A DNA stretch of 64,000 nt from BCD1 sp942492125. Lineage in GTDB: Bacteria > Bacteroidota > Bacteroidia > Chitinophagales > Saprospiraceae. Of the stretch, positions 40,551 through 50,115 are shown in pieces; position 1 is the stretch's first letter; every line of letters starts with the position of its first letter. Under the pieces are notes generated by a model. It did not search any database, was not told the origin of the DNA, and was given only the letters and a program-made list of their open reading frames with translations. The DNA lies in the NCBI GenBank assembly GCA_942492125.1, contig CALODM010000029.1, positions 1 through 64,000 on the forward strand, in the 5' to 3' direction. Both the position numbers and the translations under genes were made by a program.

Positions 40551-41356
40551 ATGACGATCTCAACGGTAAAACAGCGGTAATCACTGGTGGTGCCGGCGTT
40601 TTATGTGGTGCAATAGCTTCGCATCTGGCAAGTGTTGGCGTAAAAGTGGCCATCCTGGGACGCACTAAGGCAACGGTTTTTCAAAAAGTTACTGCAATAA
40701 ATGCAGCAGGCGGAGTGGCGCTGGCCCTTTTGGCAGATGTATTGGACCAAACACAACTGGAGGCTGCCAGAGATAAGGTGTTGGAGCACTGGGGGCGTAT
40801 TGATATTTTGATCAATGGTGCAGGGGGCAATATTCGGGAAGCAGTCGTGATGCCGGAGGACTCTTTTTTTGAAATGCCAATGGAAGCTTTTGACCGGGTC
40901 TTTCGATTGAATCTTCATGGAGTGGTCCTGTGTTCCCAGGTATTCGGTAAAGACATGGCCGAAAGAAAAGAGGGCGTTATTTTGAATATATCATCCATGG
41001 CTGCACAGTTGCCTTTGACCCGTGTGGTGGGATATTCTGCTGCCAAAGCGGCCCTTGATAATTTTACCCGTTGGATGGCCGTCGAGATGGCACACAAATT
41101 CGGGGAAGGAGTGCGGGTAAATGCCATTGCTCCTGGGTTTTTCATCAGTGAACAAAATAAACGCCTGCTGCTCAATGAAGATGGCAGCCTGACCTCAAGG
41201 GGAAAAACCATTATTACACAAACTCCCATGGGCCGGTTCGGCTACCCTGAAGAGTTGAATGGTGCTGCAGAATGGTTGTGCAGTGGTTCATCCAGATTTG
41301 TTACCGGTGTTGTAGTGCCTGTTGATGGTGGGTATAGTGCTTTTAGCGGGGTATGA
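40547..41356 (+). CDS. SDR oxidoreductase, probable D-mannonate oxidoreductase (fructuronate reductase)
   Basis: 269 residues, starting in the ATGA overlap with the GH16 gene. The cofactor motif TGGAGVLCG, the helix-4 INGAGGN and the catalytic Ser-Tyr-Lys (SSMAAQ, YSAAK) define a classical short-chain dehydrogenase. Directly upstream of uxuA, and with no classic UxuB in the window, it is the likely enzyme reducing D-fructuronate to D-mannonate. This assignment rests on genomic context and on similar SDR-uxuA pairs in other Bacteroidota. Confidence 0.8.
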   Translation: MNDDLNGKTAVITGGAGVLCGAIASHLASVGVKVAILGRTKATVFQKVTAINAAGGVALALLADVLDQTQLEAARDKVLEHWGRIDILINGAGGNIREAVVMPEDSFFEMPMEAFDRVFRLNLHGVVLCSQVFGKDMAERKEGVILNISSMAAQLPLTRVVGYSAAKAALDNFTRWMAVEMAHKFGEGVRVNAIAPGFFISEQNKRLLLNEDGSLTSRGKTIITQTPMGRFGYPEELNGAAEWLCSGSSRFVTGVVVPVDGGYSAFSGV

Positions 41357-41370
41357 AAATGCTTAAGTGA

Positions 41371-42540
41371 ATGAAAAAATTTGAAAAAACATGGCGTTGG
41401 TTTGGCCCGGGGGATCCTATAGGCCTTGACCAGATCCGTCAGACCGGAGCTACCGGAATAGTGACAGCTCTGCATCACCTGCCTAATGGGGAAGCCTGGG
41501 ATACCAGTGAAATATTGCATCGTAAAGGAGTCCTTGAATCACATGGTCTTCGGTGGTCAGTAGTCGAGAGTATTCCGGTGCATGAGGACATCAAAAAGCG
41601 AACCGGTAATTGGCGGAAATATGTTGAGCATTACAAAACCAGTATCAAAAACCTGGGAAAGTGCGGGGTTCAAGTGGTTACTTATAATTTCATGCCGGTA
41701 CTTGACTGGACCCGAACGGATCTTGCATACCGGCTGCCTGAAGGAGTGGAGGCCCTGCGGTTTGATAAGCGATCCATGGCTGCCTTTGAACTTTTTATTT
41801 TACAGGATCCCACGGCTGAGGACAGGTATAGCCGAGAAGAAGTTGCTACCGCAGCAGACTACCACAGGAATATGTCAAACCAGGATATCAGTCGGGTCAC
41901 TGCCAATATTATTGCGGGTTTGCCGGGTGCAGAAGAAGGCTATACCCTCGAAAATTTCCGTCAGGCCCTCGGGGCTTACCGGGATATTGGCTCTGATGAA
42001 TTGCGGTCTAACCTGATAGCATTTTTGGAAGAGATCTCCCCGGTTGCGGAAGCCGAAGGTGTCCTACTGGCCATCCATCCTGACGATCCGCCATTTTCTA
42101 TTCTCGGGTTGCCGCGGGTAGTGAGTTCTTTCGGTGATTTGGAGGCTCTTTATTCCAAGGTGTCCAGTCCTGCAAACGGATTGTGTTTTTGCAGTGGTTC
42201 ATTTGGGGCAAGAAAGGATAATGATCTGTCCCGGATAATCGATGCTTTTTCAGACCGCATTCACTTTATTCACCTGAGGAATGTCACGCTGGAATCGGAT
42301 GGCAGCTTTTTTGAAGCCCCTCATCTCACCGGTAGTACGAATATGTATGCCGTGATGAAAGCATTGCTCAAAGAACAACAGCAACGTGAAAATCCTATCC
42401 CGATGCGGCCGGATCATGGTCACCGCATGCTCGATGATCTTTACCGGGATACCAATCCCGGATATTCTCTCATCGGCAGGATGAAGGGCCTGGCCGAACT
42501 CACCGGCATGGAAACCGCCATTCTTGAAGCTATGGCTTAG
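41371..42540 (+). CDS. uxuA: Mannonate dehydratase
   Basis: 389 residues, the normal family length. It dehydrates D-mannonate to 2-keto-3-deoxygluconate (KDG). Signature pieces are TWRWFGPGDPI, GATGIVTALHHLPNGE, the YNFMPVLDWTRTDL block, IHPDDPP (metal-ligand region) and MRPDHGHRML. Follows the SDR gene by 14 bp; with it forms the glucuronate branch. Its stop overlaps by four bases the stop of the convergent GH16 gene. Confidence 0.93.
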   Translation: MKKFEKTWRWFGPGDPIGLDQIRQTGATGIVTALHHLPNGEAWDTSEILHRKGVLESHGLRWSVVESIPVHEDIKKRTGNWRKYVEHYKTSIKNLGKCGVQVVTYNFMPVLDWTRTDLAYRLPEGVEALRFDKRSMAAFELFILQDPTAEDRYSREEVATAADYHRNMSNQDISRVTANIIAGLPGAEEGYTLENFRQALGAYRDIGSDELRSNLIAFLEEISPVAEAEGVLLAIHPDDPPFSILGLPRVVSSFGDLEALYSKVSSPANGLCFCSGSFGARKDNDLSRIIDAFSDRIHFIHLRNVTLESDGSFFEAPHLTGSTNMYAVMKALLKEQQQRENPIPMRPDHGHRMLDDLYRDTNPGYSLIGRMKGLAELTGMETAILEAMA

Positions 42541-43751
42541 TCTGCCTGGAAGACCCTGATGTAATCGACTTCCATCTTCTGCGGAAATTCGGTACTTGCA
42601 TCAGGATCTCCATCGTAATTGCCCCCTACTGCCACGTTCAACAGAAAGTAAAACGCTTTATGGAATGGGTTACCATAGGGACCGAATGTCATATTGGTAA
42701 AATATTCCTGGTTGAATTGTTGATCGTCGAGGTACCAGACGATGCGGTCTTCATTCCAGGCAATCGAAAATACGTGGAATTGTTCGTCATAGGTTTCTCC
42801 GCCAGGAAGAATGAAGCACTCTGCACCCGAGTTGGCATTATTGCCATTCGCATTTTGATAATGAAGCGTACCACATATCTTCCAGGGAGTAGACCCTCTT
42901 AATTCCATAATATCTATTTCACCGCATTCCGGCCATCCGATCTCATTGCGGTTGGCCCCAAGCATCCAGAGTGCCGGCCATATACCTTTTCCTTTGGGAA
43001 GTCTTGCCCTGATGTCAACCCTGCCATACCTGAATTCAAACTTATCCTGGGATAATATACGGGAGGCAGTATAGTCTTTACCTGAATAGGGTTCTTCTTT
43101 AGCCGTGATAGTGAGGAGCCCGTTTTCAACGACGGTATTTTCGGGCCGGTAGTATTGGAGCTGATTGTTACCCCATCCGCAGAGATTGGGACAACCGTCC
43201 CCGATAGCATGTGTCCAGTTGCTGGAATAAAAGTCCAGGTCGAATTCATCATGCCAGACCAGGGTCATTCCTTCGTATTCCAGCGGGGTGATGTAACCCG
43301 GAAATGTATCATGGGGTTCATCGTCATTGAGCAGGGTGATGTTGATCAGGTGTTCAGTGATTTCTGCATTTTTAATGTTGTAAAGATAGACCTCAAACGA
43401 TTCATCTTCTTCCGTAATCTTATTGCCGTATATTTTAATATCCAATATTTGCGTACTGCTTGTATCCGCTGGCGGGAAACTAAGGGACCCCCAAATCGGA
43501 ACATAGTCCTCTTCAGCCATCGCAGTGACATCCCGGGTAATATATTCCATGGATACCGTATCGAACCGGTTCCCTTCAACGGTAATTCCTGCCTGGATAA
43601 AGTATTGTTCATTCCCTTCCGGTATTGCTATGTCTTCAGAAATGATTTCCACGGAAGGAACCACAGGTTCTTCTGTAATATTTTTTTTACAATCAGAGAG
43701 AAATCCTGTCAGCAGGATGGAAAATAATAAGTATTTGATTATCTGATACAT
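42537..43751 (-). CDS. GH16 laminarinase-like lipoprotein with N-terminal Calx-beta domain
   Basis: 404 residues. A lipoprotein-like signal (LLTGFLSDC) is followed by a Calx-beta-like Ig domain (residues about 35-145; AIPEGNEQYF, EEDYVPIWGSLSF, TEEDESFEVYL). The GH16 domain then starts with MTLVWHDEFDLDFY; CGWGNNQLQYY, GRVDIRARLPKGKGIWPALW and the catalytic GEIDIMELRG are present, and it ends DYIRVFQAD. A second beta-1,3-glucanase, not a recent copy of the one at 39702, likely attached to the outer membrane. Convergent with uxuA. Confidence 0.9.
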   Translation of the reverse strand: MYQIIKYLLFSILLTGFLSDCKKNITEEPVVPSVEIISEDIAIPEGNEQYFIQAGITVEGNRFDTVSMEYITRDVTAMAEEDYVPIWGSLSFPPADTSSTQILDIKIYGNKITEEDESFEVYLYNIKNAEITEHLINITLLNDDEPHDTFPGYITPLEYEGMTLVWHDEFDLDFYSSNWTHAIGDGCPNLCGWGNNQLQYYRPENTVVENGLLTITAKEEPYSGKDYTASRILSQDKFEFRYGRVDIRARLPKGKGIWPALWMLGANRNEIGWPECGEIDIMELRGSTPWKICGTLHYQNANGNNANSGAECFILPGGETYDEQFHVFSIAWNEDRIVWYLDDQQFNQEYFTNMTFGPYGNPFHKAFYFLLNVAVGGNYDGDPDASTEFPQKMEVDYIRVFQAD

Positions 43752-43883
43752 ATCTTTGGGTTTTGAAATGTAAAATACTAAAATACAACGGCATAAGAAG
43801 AGCTTATGTCCTTTTTTTATTAAGGGTTATATCTTTTCTTTTTTTGGAAAGGAAATCCTTACTTTTAAACCAAAAGAGTTTTA

Positions 43884-46046
43884 ATGCAAAATATATTTTT
43901 TACCTGTTTAATCCTGCTGATTGGGACTTCTGTCCTCGTGGCCCAGGGGGAAGGAGAATGGAAGGCAGCTGTCCTTGCCGAGAATGAATGGCGTTATCGT
44001 CCGGGGAATAGCCCTCCCCCCCAGGATTGGAATGCTCAAAGCTTTGACGACAGCTGGTGGGGGGAGGGTTCAGGAGGCATAGGTTTCGGTGACGGGGATG
44101 ATAATACGTTAATAACACAGACTGTTTCGGTCTGTATGAGAAGGTCTTTTGAAATAACTGACACTTCTGATATCACCGGGATAAGGCTCTATGCTGATTA
44201 CGATGACGGGTTTGTTGCTTACATCAACGGTGTAGAGATCGCGCGCGCTAACCTGGGAGTGCCGGGAGAGGTGGCTGCTTATGATCAGCTGGCTGATTCC
44301 AGCCATGAGGCACAAATGTATCAGGGAGGAATGCCGGAAAGTTTCCCCCTTTCCCTGCAAAACCTTTCAGGGATTTTGAAAAATGGAAATAATACGCTGG
44401 CGGTACAGGTAAACAATGTTAGTAATACTTCATCCGATTTGTCAGCCATATTTTTCCTGCTTTTAAAGGTAGACGGGGAGGCCGGGGCCTATCAGGAGGT
44501 GCCCGAATGGTTTACCATGCCTTTTGAGTCATCAAACCTTCCCCTTGTATTTATCAATACCAATGGGCAGGTAATTCCCGATGAACCCAAGATCAATGCC
44601 CAAATGGGGATCGTGGACAATGCTGCTGGACAACGAAATTACCTTTCAGATCCTTACAATGGCTATGACGGGAAAATAGGTATTGAGATTCGGGGGTCTT
44701 CTTCCCAGATGTTCCCCAAAAAGAATTACAGCCTGGAAACCAGGCTTGAAAACGGAGAGAACAACAATGTCTCCCTACTCGGATTGCCAGCGGAAAATGA
44801 TTGGGTACTTCATGGTCCCTATAGTGATAAAAGCCTGATGCGTAATGTTTTAGCCTACCATATTTCGAGCATTACGGGCCAGTATGCACCGAGAACCCGT
44901 TGGTGTGAAGTGTTTATCAATGATAATTACCAGGGTGTTTTTGTACTAACCGAAAAGATTAAAATAGATGATGACCGAGTCAATATAGCTACCTTGAATC
45001 CGGAAGATATTAGTGGAGATCAGTTGACCGGCGGGTATATTTTCAGTGTTGAGCGGGACAATGAAGGGCCCGGAAGGGGTTGGAGTTCCCCATATACCTT
45101 TAATTGTTTTTTTAGATTTCAGGATCCTGACCATGATGAACTTGTGCCTGAGCAAAAAGATTACATTGAGAATTATTTCAATGAATTTGAAAGTTTAATG
45201 ATTAGTCCAGCCGCTACTGAAGCCTATGAAGCTTACATTGATGTTGATTCCTGGGTTGATTATTGGATATCGACCGAAGTGTATAAACATATCGATAATT
45301 ACAAGTTCAGTTTTTACATGTATAAACGTAAGGACAGTAATGGCGGGAAGATACACTTCGGACCACAATGGGATATTAATCTTGGTTTTGGTAACTACGA
45401 TTTTGGCCAGGATCCCGGACCGGAAGGTTGGTCCTACATTTGGGCGAATTCCGGATTCTTGCGTCCTTTTTGGGTAGTAAACCTTTCGGAAATACCGGAA
45501 ATACAAAACAGGATTAAATGCCGGTGGCTCGAATTGCGTCAGGACCCCCTGAATACCGGTAACCTGATGGATTTTATCGATGAAAATAATTTAATGATCC
45601 TTGAGGCCCGCGAAAGAAATTTTCAGCGCTGGCCCATATTGGGGCAGTATGTCTGGCCCAACAGTTTTGTTGGGGAGGATTATGACAGTGAACTCAATTT
45701 CCTCAAGCAATGGTTACAGGAAAGACTCCAATGGATGGACGAAAATATGCCGGGATTTTGCTCCTCTCTTTCAATACAGCCTATGCAGGAAAAGGCAACC
45801 GAACTGCTGGTTTATCCCAATCCTTTTTCAGGTTTGGTGAATTTCAAAATGCAAAGTATTGGCCTACAACAAGCCGAAATTCAGATTTTTGATGTTTTGG
45901 GAAGGGAGAGAGGCCGATTTATACTGGGAAACAACCAGGCAGTTTCCTTCAATCCGGACAAGAGTGCAGGCAATATCTTCTTCTATAAACTCCATATAGA
46001 AGGAAAAACCCTAAAGGCAGGGAAATTCATCAGGCAAATCCATTAA
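43884..46046 (+). CDS. CotH-kinase family secreted protein with type IX sorting domain
   Basis: 720 residues with a signal peptide ending VLVAQ. An N-terminal galactose-binding-like sandwich (residues about 25-200; FDDSWWGEGSGGIGFGDGDD, NGVEIARANL) precedes the CotH region: GIEIRGSSSQMFPKKNYSLE, LPAENDWVLHGPYSDKSLMR, CEVFINDNYQGVFVLTEKIK, and HFGPQWDINLGFGNY. The C-terminus LLVYPNPFSGLVNF is a type A sorting domain. CotH proteins of spores act as protein kinases; in Bacteroidota the role of secreted versions is unknown. Its position beside GH16 genes suggests a glycan-related function, which is inference. Confidence 0.85.
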   Translation: MQNIFFTCLILLIGTSVLVAQGEGEWKAAVLAENEWRYRPGNSPPPQDWNAQSFDDSWWGEGSGGIGFGDGDDNTLITQTVSVCMRRSFEITDTSDITGIRLYADYDDGFVAYINGVEIARANLGVPGEVAAYDQLADSSHEAQMYQGGMPESFPLSLQNLSGILKNGNNTLAVQVNNVSNTSSDLSAIFFLLLKVDGEAGAYQEVPEWFTMPFESSNLPLVFINTNGQVIPDEPKINAQMGIVDNAAGQRNYLSDPYNGYDGKIGIEIRGSSSQMFPKKNYSLETRLENGENNNVSLLGLPAENDWVLHGPYSDKSLMRNVLAYHISSITGQYAPRTRWCEVFINDNYQGVFVLTEKIKIDDDRVNIATLNPEDISGDQLTGGYIFSVERDNEGPGRGWSSPYTFNCFFRFQDPDHDELVPEQKDYIENYFNEFESLMISPAATEAYEAYIDVDSWVDYWISTEVYKHIDNYKFSFYMYKRKDSNGGKIHFGPQWDINLGFGNYDFGQDPGPEGWSYIWANSGFLRPFWVVNLSEIPEIQNRIKCRWLELRQDPLNTGNLMDFIDENNLMILEARERNFQRWPILGQYVWPNSFVGEDYDSELNFLKQWLQERLQWMDENMPGFCSSLSIQPMQEKATELLVYPNPFSGLVNFKMQSIGLQQAEIQIFDVLGRERGRFILGNNQAVSFNPDKSAGNIFFYKLHIEGKTLKAGKFIRQIH

Positions 46047-46077
46047 AAAACATTGTTTCGATGAATTATTTTTTTGG

Positions 46078-46980
46078 TTAAAACAATTTCAACCAATTTT
46101 TTAACCTTTCCATCCATCGATCCAGGGTAGTTGTATTGTTTAGACCAAAACCATGGCCCCCCTTTGGATAAAGGTGCATTTCTACAGAAACATTGTGGTC
46201 AATACAGGCCTGGTAATAGGCAAGGCTGTTTCCAACCGGAACTGCCCTGTCGTCCGAGGCATGGACCAAAAAAGCGGGAGGAGAGTCCTGAGAAACCTGT
46301 TTTTCGATGGACCAAAATAAAACACTCGCTTTTGAAGGATTTTTACCAATGAGATATTCCCGGGAACCGCCATGAGTGAGGGTATCTGCAAAGCTGATTA
46401 CAGGATAGATCAGTATGACAAAATCCGGCCTGATACTGGTGGTATCCGTTTCATTAATATCTGCATTTTGCCGGAAATGATTGGCTGCCGAGGAAGCTAA
46501 ATGGCCTCCGGCGGAAAAGCCCATTATCCCAATTTTATTCGGGGCAATTTGGTAGGATTTGGCATTTTTGCGAACATACCTGATGGCCTGCTGAGCATCC
46601 TGCAAGGGAGCTATGGATTTGTCAAAACTGGTTCTGTCCTGTGGGAGCCTGTATTTTAATACAAAAGCTGTGATACTGTCTTGAACCAATGACTCCGCAA
46701 CCAAAACACCTTCTTTATCGATGGCCATTTTAGCATATCCACCACCGGGGCAGATGATAACAGCTTTTCCATTGGGATTTTCCGGAAGAAAAGCGGTCAG
46801 GGTTGGCATGGAAGTATTGTAAACGGCTCTATCCCTGACTTTTCGCTCGACAATTTTTTCAAGGTCGGGGACATTCCTCGCATTCGGAATTTTGTCCGGA
46901 TAAAGGGGGAATTCGGATTGAGCAACCATAGGGGTAATCCAAATAATGGCTATAATGATGATCAGGCTTCTTTTTATCAT
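46078..46980 (-). CDS. Alpha/beta-hydrolase esterase (acetyl-xylan/pectin-acetylesterase-like)
   Basis: 300 residues with signal peptide ending PMVAQ. AVIICPGGGYAKMA forms the oxyanion region and GFSAGGHLASS holds the nucleophile Ser; the acidic residue is in HASDDRAVP and the His in YPKGGHGFG. The family deacetylates xylan- or pectin-type oligosaccharides. It overlaps the preceding uxaB by four bases (46977-46980), so it is the last gene of the hexuronate operon; acetylated uronate polymers are the expected substrate. Confidence 0.85.
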   Translation of the reverse strand: MIKRSLIIIIAIIWITPMVAQSEFPLYPDKIPNARNVPDLEKIVERKVRDRAVYNTSMPTLTAFLPENPNGKAVIICPGGGYAKMAIDKEGVLVAESLVQDSITAFVLKYRLPQDRTSFDKSIAPLQDAQQAIRYVRKNAKSYQIAPNKIGIMGFSAGGHLASSAANHFRQNADINETDTTSIRPDFVILIYPVISFADTLTHGGSREYLIGKNPSKASVLFWSIEKQVSQDSPPAFLVHASDDRAVPVGNSLAYYQACIDHNVSVEMHLYPKGGHGFGLNNTTTLDRWMERLKNWLKLF

Positions 46981-48437
46981 TGTGTTTTAAGTATTTCTGC
47001 TACTGCCTTTTGAATGCCCTTTTGTTCAATATCTGCCAGGAACCCTGTCAGCATTTCTTTTAATCCGGGTGTGGTTGAAAGATCTTTTTTCCACGCATAT
47101 TCCCAGCCCAATACCTTGTCTGCTAAATTAGCCAGGGCTGCATAAGACCCATCACAGTTTTGCCATAAGTCCGATAAAAAGTTCATCGCCTCAGGGTCAT
47201 CCTTTATGGGGATTTTTTTTCCATCGTATTCTCCTTTATAGAATCGCAGCAGAGCTGCCATAGAAAATACGAGATTTACCGGCAGGGTGCCTTTTCTATG
47301 ATAATATTCCAAAAGTGAGGGAAGCACTCTGGTCTCAAATTTTGAAATGGAATTGAGAGCAATACTGATCAACTGGTGTTTAATAAATGGATTTTTAAAA
47401 CGGTCTAAAACATCATTGGCATAATGCTGTAATTCCTTATCCGGTAGATCAAGGGTAGGGATGATCTCTTTAAAAATGGTATTATGGACAAATTTTCCCA
47501 TCATCTCGTGTTCCACCGTTTTTCTGACGGTTTCTGTTCCATAGAGATAACCAACGGGAACCATGCTGGTATGTGCACCATTCAGGATGCGAACTTTTCG
47601 GGTACGGTACGGGGTCAGGTCTTCGGTAAATATCACGTTAAGGCCTGCTTTATCCAGGGGCAATTCCTCCTGCACTGTTTTTGGACCTTCGATTACCCAA
47701 AAATGAAAAGACTCCCCCTGAGTAACCATGGTGTCCTGATAGCCCAGTTTTTCCCATTCTTCAGGTAAAGCATCTCTGCCTATTCCCGGAACAATGCGAT
47801 CCACCAGGGTATTACAAAAAATGTTATCGTTGATGATCCAGTTTTTGAAACCCACGTCCAGGTTCCAGTTGTCGGCATTTTGTAAGATGCACTTTTGCAA
47901 CATTTCCCCGTTTTTTAAAATTAACTCAACCGGAATCATGATGCATCCTGCTTCGCTACTGCCATGGAAATGTTGGTATCTGTGATACAGCCAAAGCGTT
48001 AATTTAGCAGGAAATTCATTAGGAGGAGTATCGGTAAATTGGTCATGCTCCGAATATCGAATACCGGCTTCTGTTGTGTTTGAGACAACAAATCGCATAT
48101 CCGGATTTTCAGCGGACTTCAGGTACTCCTCCCATTTTGGGTAAAGATGTAAAACCCGGCTAATGCTTTTCACCAAATACTTTTCGTCAATGATCTGGCC
48201 ATTTTGTAATCCTCTGGTCAGGACATGGTATAATCCGTCCTGGTTTTGCCAGTTTTTGTAGCTATCCCTTTCAATAGGAGTTACCAGCAGTACGCCAAGG
48301 TCCGAATTAGTCTTGTCATTGTAAACATCGAGCATCCAATCCACAAAAGCCCTAAGGAAGTTTCCGCCTCCAAACTGTAAGACCTTTTCGGGAAAGGCTT
48401 TCTGAACATTAGCTGTAGTCCTGTTTAATTGTTGCAT
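46977..48437 (-). CDS. uxaB: Tagaturonate reductase (altronate oxidoreductase)
   Basis: 486 residues, a long-chain mannitol-dehydrogenase-family enzyme. FGGGNFLRAFVDWML is the cofactor-binding start, VVSNTTEAGI follows, and KVRILNGAHTSM contains the catalytic Lys. It reduces D-tagaturonate to D-altronate in the galacturonate branch. Fructuronate reductase (UxuB) is related but shorter hits of this type with uxaA beside them are usually UxaB. It is 16 bp from uxaA and overlaps the esterase gene. Confidence 0.9.
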   Translation of the reverse strand: MQQLNRTTANVQKAFPEKVLQFGGGNFLRAFVDWMLDVYNDKTNSDLGVLLVTPIERDSYKNWQNQDGLYHVLTRGLQNGQIIDEKYLVKSISRVLHLYPKWEEYLKSAENPDMRFVVSNTTEAGIRYSEHDQFTDTPPNEFPAKLTLWLYHRYQHFHGSSEAGCIMIPVELILKNGEMLQKCILQNADNWNLDVGFKNWIINDNIFCNTLVDRIVPGIGRDALPEEWEKLGYQDTMVTQGESFHFWVIEGPKTVQEELPLDKAGLNVIFTEDLTPYRTRKVRILNGAHTSMVPVGYLYGTETVRKTVEHEMMGKFVHNTIFKEIIPTLDLPDKELQHYANDVLDRFKNPFIKHQLISIALNSISKFETRVLPSLLEYYHRKGTLPVNLVFSMAALLRFYKGEYDGKKIPIKDDPEAMNFLSDLWQNCDGSYAALANLADKVLGWEYAWKKDLSTTPGLKEMLTGFLADIEQKGIQKAVAEILKTQ

Positions 48438-48453
48438 TGATTTTTTTTCTGAT

Positions 48454-50103
48454 TTATAAGGAAACGCCTCTTTTCCAGGGAATAAAATCGTCCTGGCCCA
48501 AGCTTTCTGCTTTGGTCAATTGGTCGCCGTTGGCAATTTTTATCAATAATTCCAAAAGCTCTTCACCTTTACTTTCAATAGTATCTTCCCCAGAAATAAT
48601 GGTGCCGGCATTGATGTCAATAAGGTCATTCATTTTTTCAGTAAGGACATTATTAGAGGACATTTTTACGGTTGGGGAGATCGGATTACCCGTTGGAGTT
48701 CCCAGGCCTGTGGTGAAAACGATCAAATTAGCTCCTGAGCCCGCAAGTCCTGTGGTACTTTCTACGTCGTTGCCGGGTGTACAAAGCAGGTTTAACCCTG
48801 GCTGGGTTGCCTGTTCGGTATAATCCAGGACGTCGACAACAGGAGAGGTCCCGCCTTTTTTTGCTGCACCTGCAGATTTCATGGCATCTGTTATCAAACC
48901 GTCTTTGATGTTACCGGGGGAAGGATTCATGTCAAATCCGGAACCAACTTCCTCCGCACGCTTTGAATATTTTTGCATGATCTCGGCGAACTTTTCAGCG
49001 TTTTCTTTTTTGGTACACCTGTTGATCAGTTCCTGTTCGACACCATTCAATTCCGGAAATTCCGACAGGATGGTTTTGCCCCCGAGGGCAACCAAAAGAT
49101 CCGAAGTATACCCCAGGGCAGGGTTGGCTGAAATACCTGAAAAACCATCAGATCCTCCACACTCCAGCCCCGGGGTCAATTGGCTTAATGGGGCCGGCTG
49201 ACGTTCATTTTTATTGGCTTCCATTAAACCCGTAAAGGTTTTTTTTACCGCTTCGGCTATGAATGCTCTTTCAGACTTGCTTTGTTGTTGTTCTAAAATA
49301 AATAAAGGTTTGTTGAAGTCTGGGGCAAATTCCAAAATAGCCTCTTCCAATAGCGGTATCTGAGCATTTTTGACAGCCCAGGCTCAATACGGTTGCTCCT
49401 GCAACATTGGGATGGGTAATATAACCGGCCAATAATCGGCACAGCGTTTCAGAATCTGGCGAATGCCATGACAATATGCTAGTGGTCGAGAAATGTAATA
49501 CCGTCAATGTGTGGAAACGTCCTGGACACAAATGCTACCTCCGGGCTTTGCGAATGTCCGAGTGAAGGATGTCCTCGGCTGAAGCTCGGTTTGTATTGGT
49601 GGATCAAGGATGATTACGTCGATGGAAAATTCCTTGTCGGTAATATATCCCAGTTGTTCAGACATCGCATCTCGAATGACTTTGATGTTTCGGTTTTCAC
49701 AAAAAACCAGAGGGACCACCAGCCAAAAATTACGTGTTCCAACCTTTCCGTCGGCCCGGTGAAAACCGTTGAAGGTGAGAGCTTTGTATTTTGAAACATC
49801 GGGCTTTAACCAATCCGTTTTTCTTTGTCCAATTTCAAATTGTTCCGAATCGTGTACCACATTATCCGTACTAATACGTTCCCCTTTGGCAATAGGCTGC
49901 TTTGCTTTCCCAACCTTGACACCATACATGATGATTTCGGCTCCTTTTTCAAAGTTGAGGGCAGCAAATTTATGTTTGACAGGTATGTCCTCCAACAGTT
50001 GATAGGTTTTTCCATTAAATACTACCTCATCCTTTTTTTTGAAATCTTTCAGAGCAACAATGATGTTATCCCCCGGGTGTACTTTTAATACAGTACGCTT
50101 CAT
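48454..50103 (-). pseudogene. uxaA: Altronate dehydratase, with several frame lesions
   Basis: The start at 50103 reads MKRTVLKVHPGDNIIVALKD (N-terminal SAF-type domain), then NGFHRADGKVGTRNFWLVVP of the catalytic domain. The frame breaks near 49530-49560; RTFPHIDGITFLDH is readable in a second frame; over 49440-49480 the expected conserved HEGGCGG motif is replaced by unrelated codons with stops; ETLCRLLAGYITHPNVAG is in a third frame; a five-T run at 49367-49371 (one extra base) shifts again before EEAILEF. From 49350 to 48454 the frame is clean, with GLECGGSDGFSG and NPSPGNIKDG. Altronate dehydratase makes KDG from altronate. The first and last shifts look like sequencing error; the middle stretch is worse. 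All flanking genes are intact. Confidence 0.85.
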
Positions 50104-50115
50104 ATTTTTTATATT

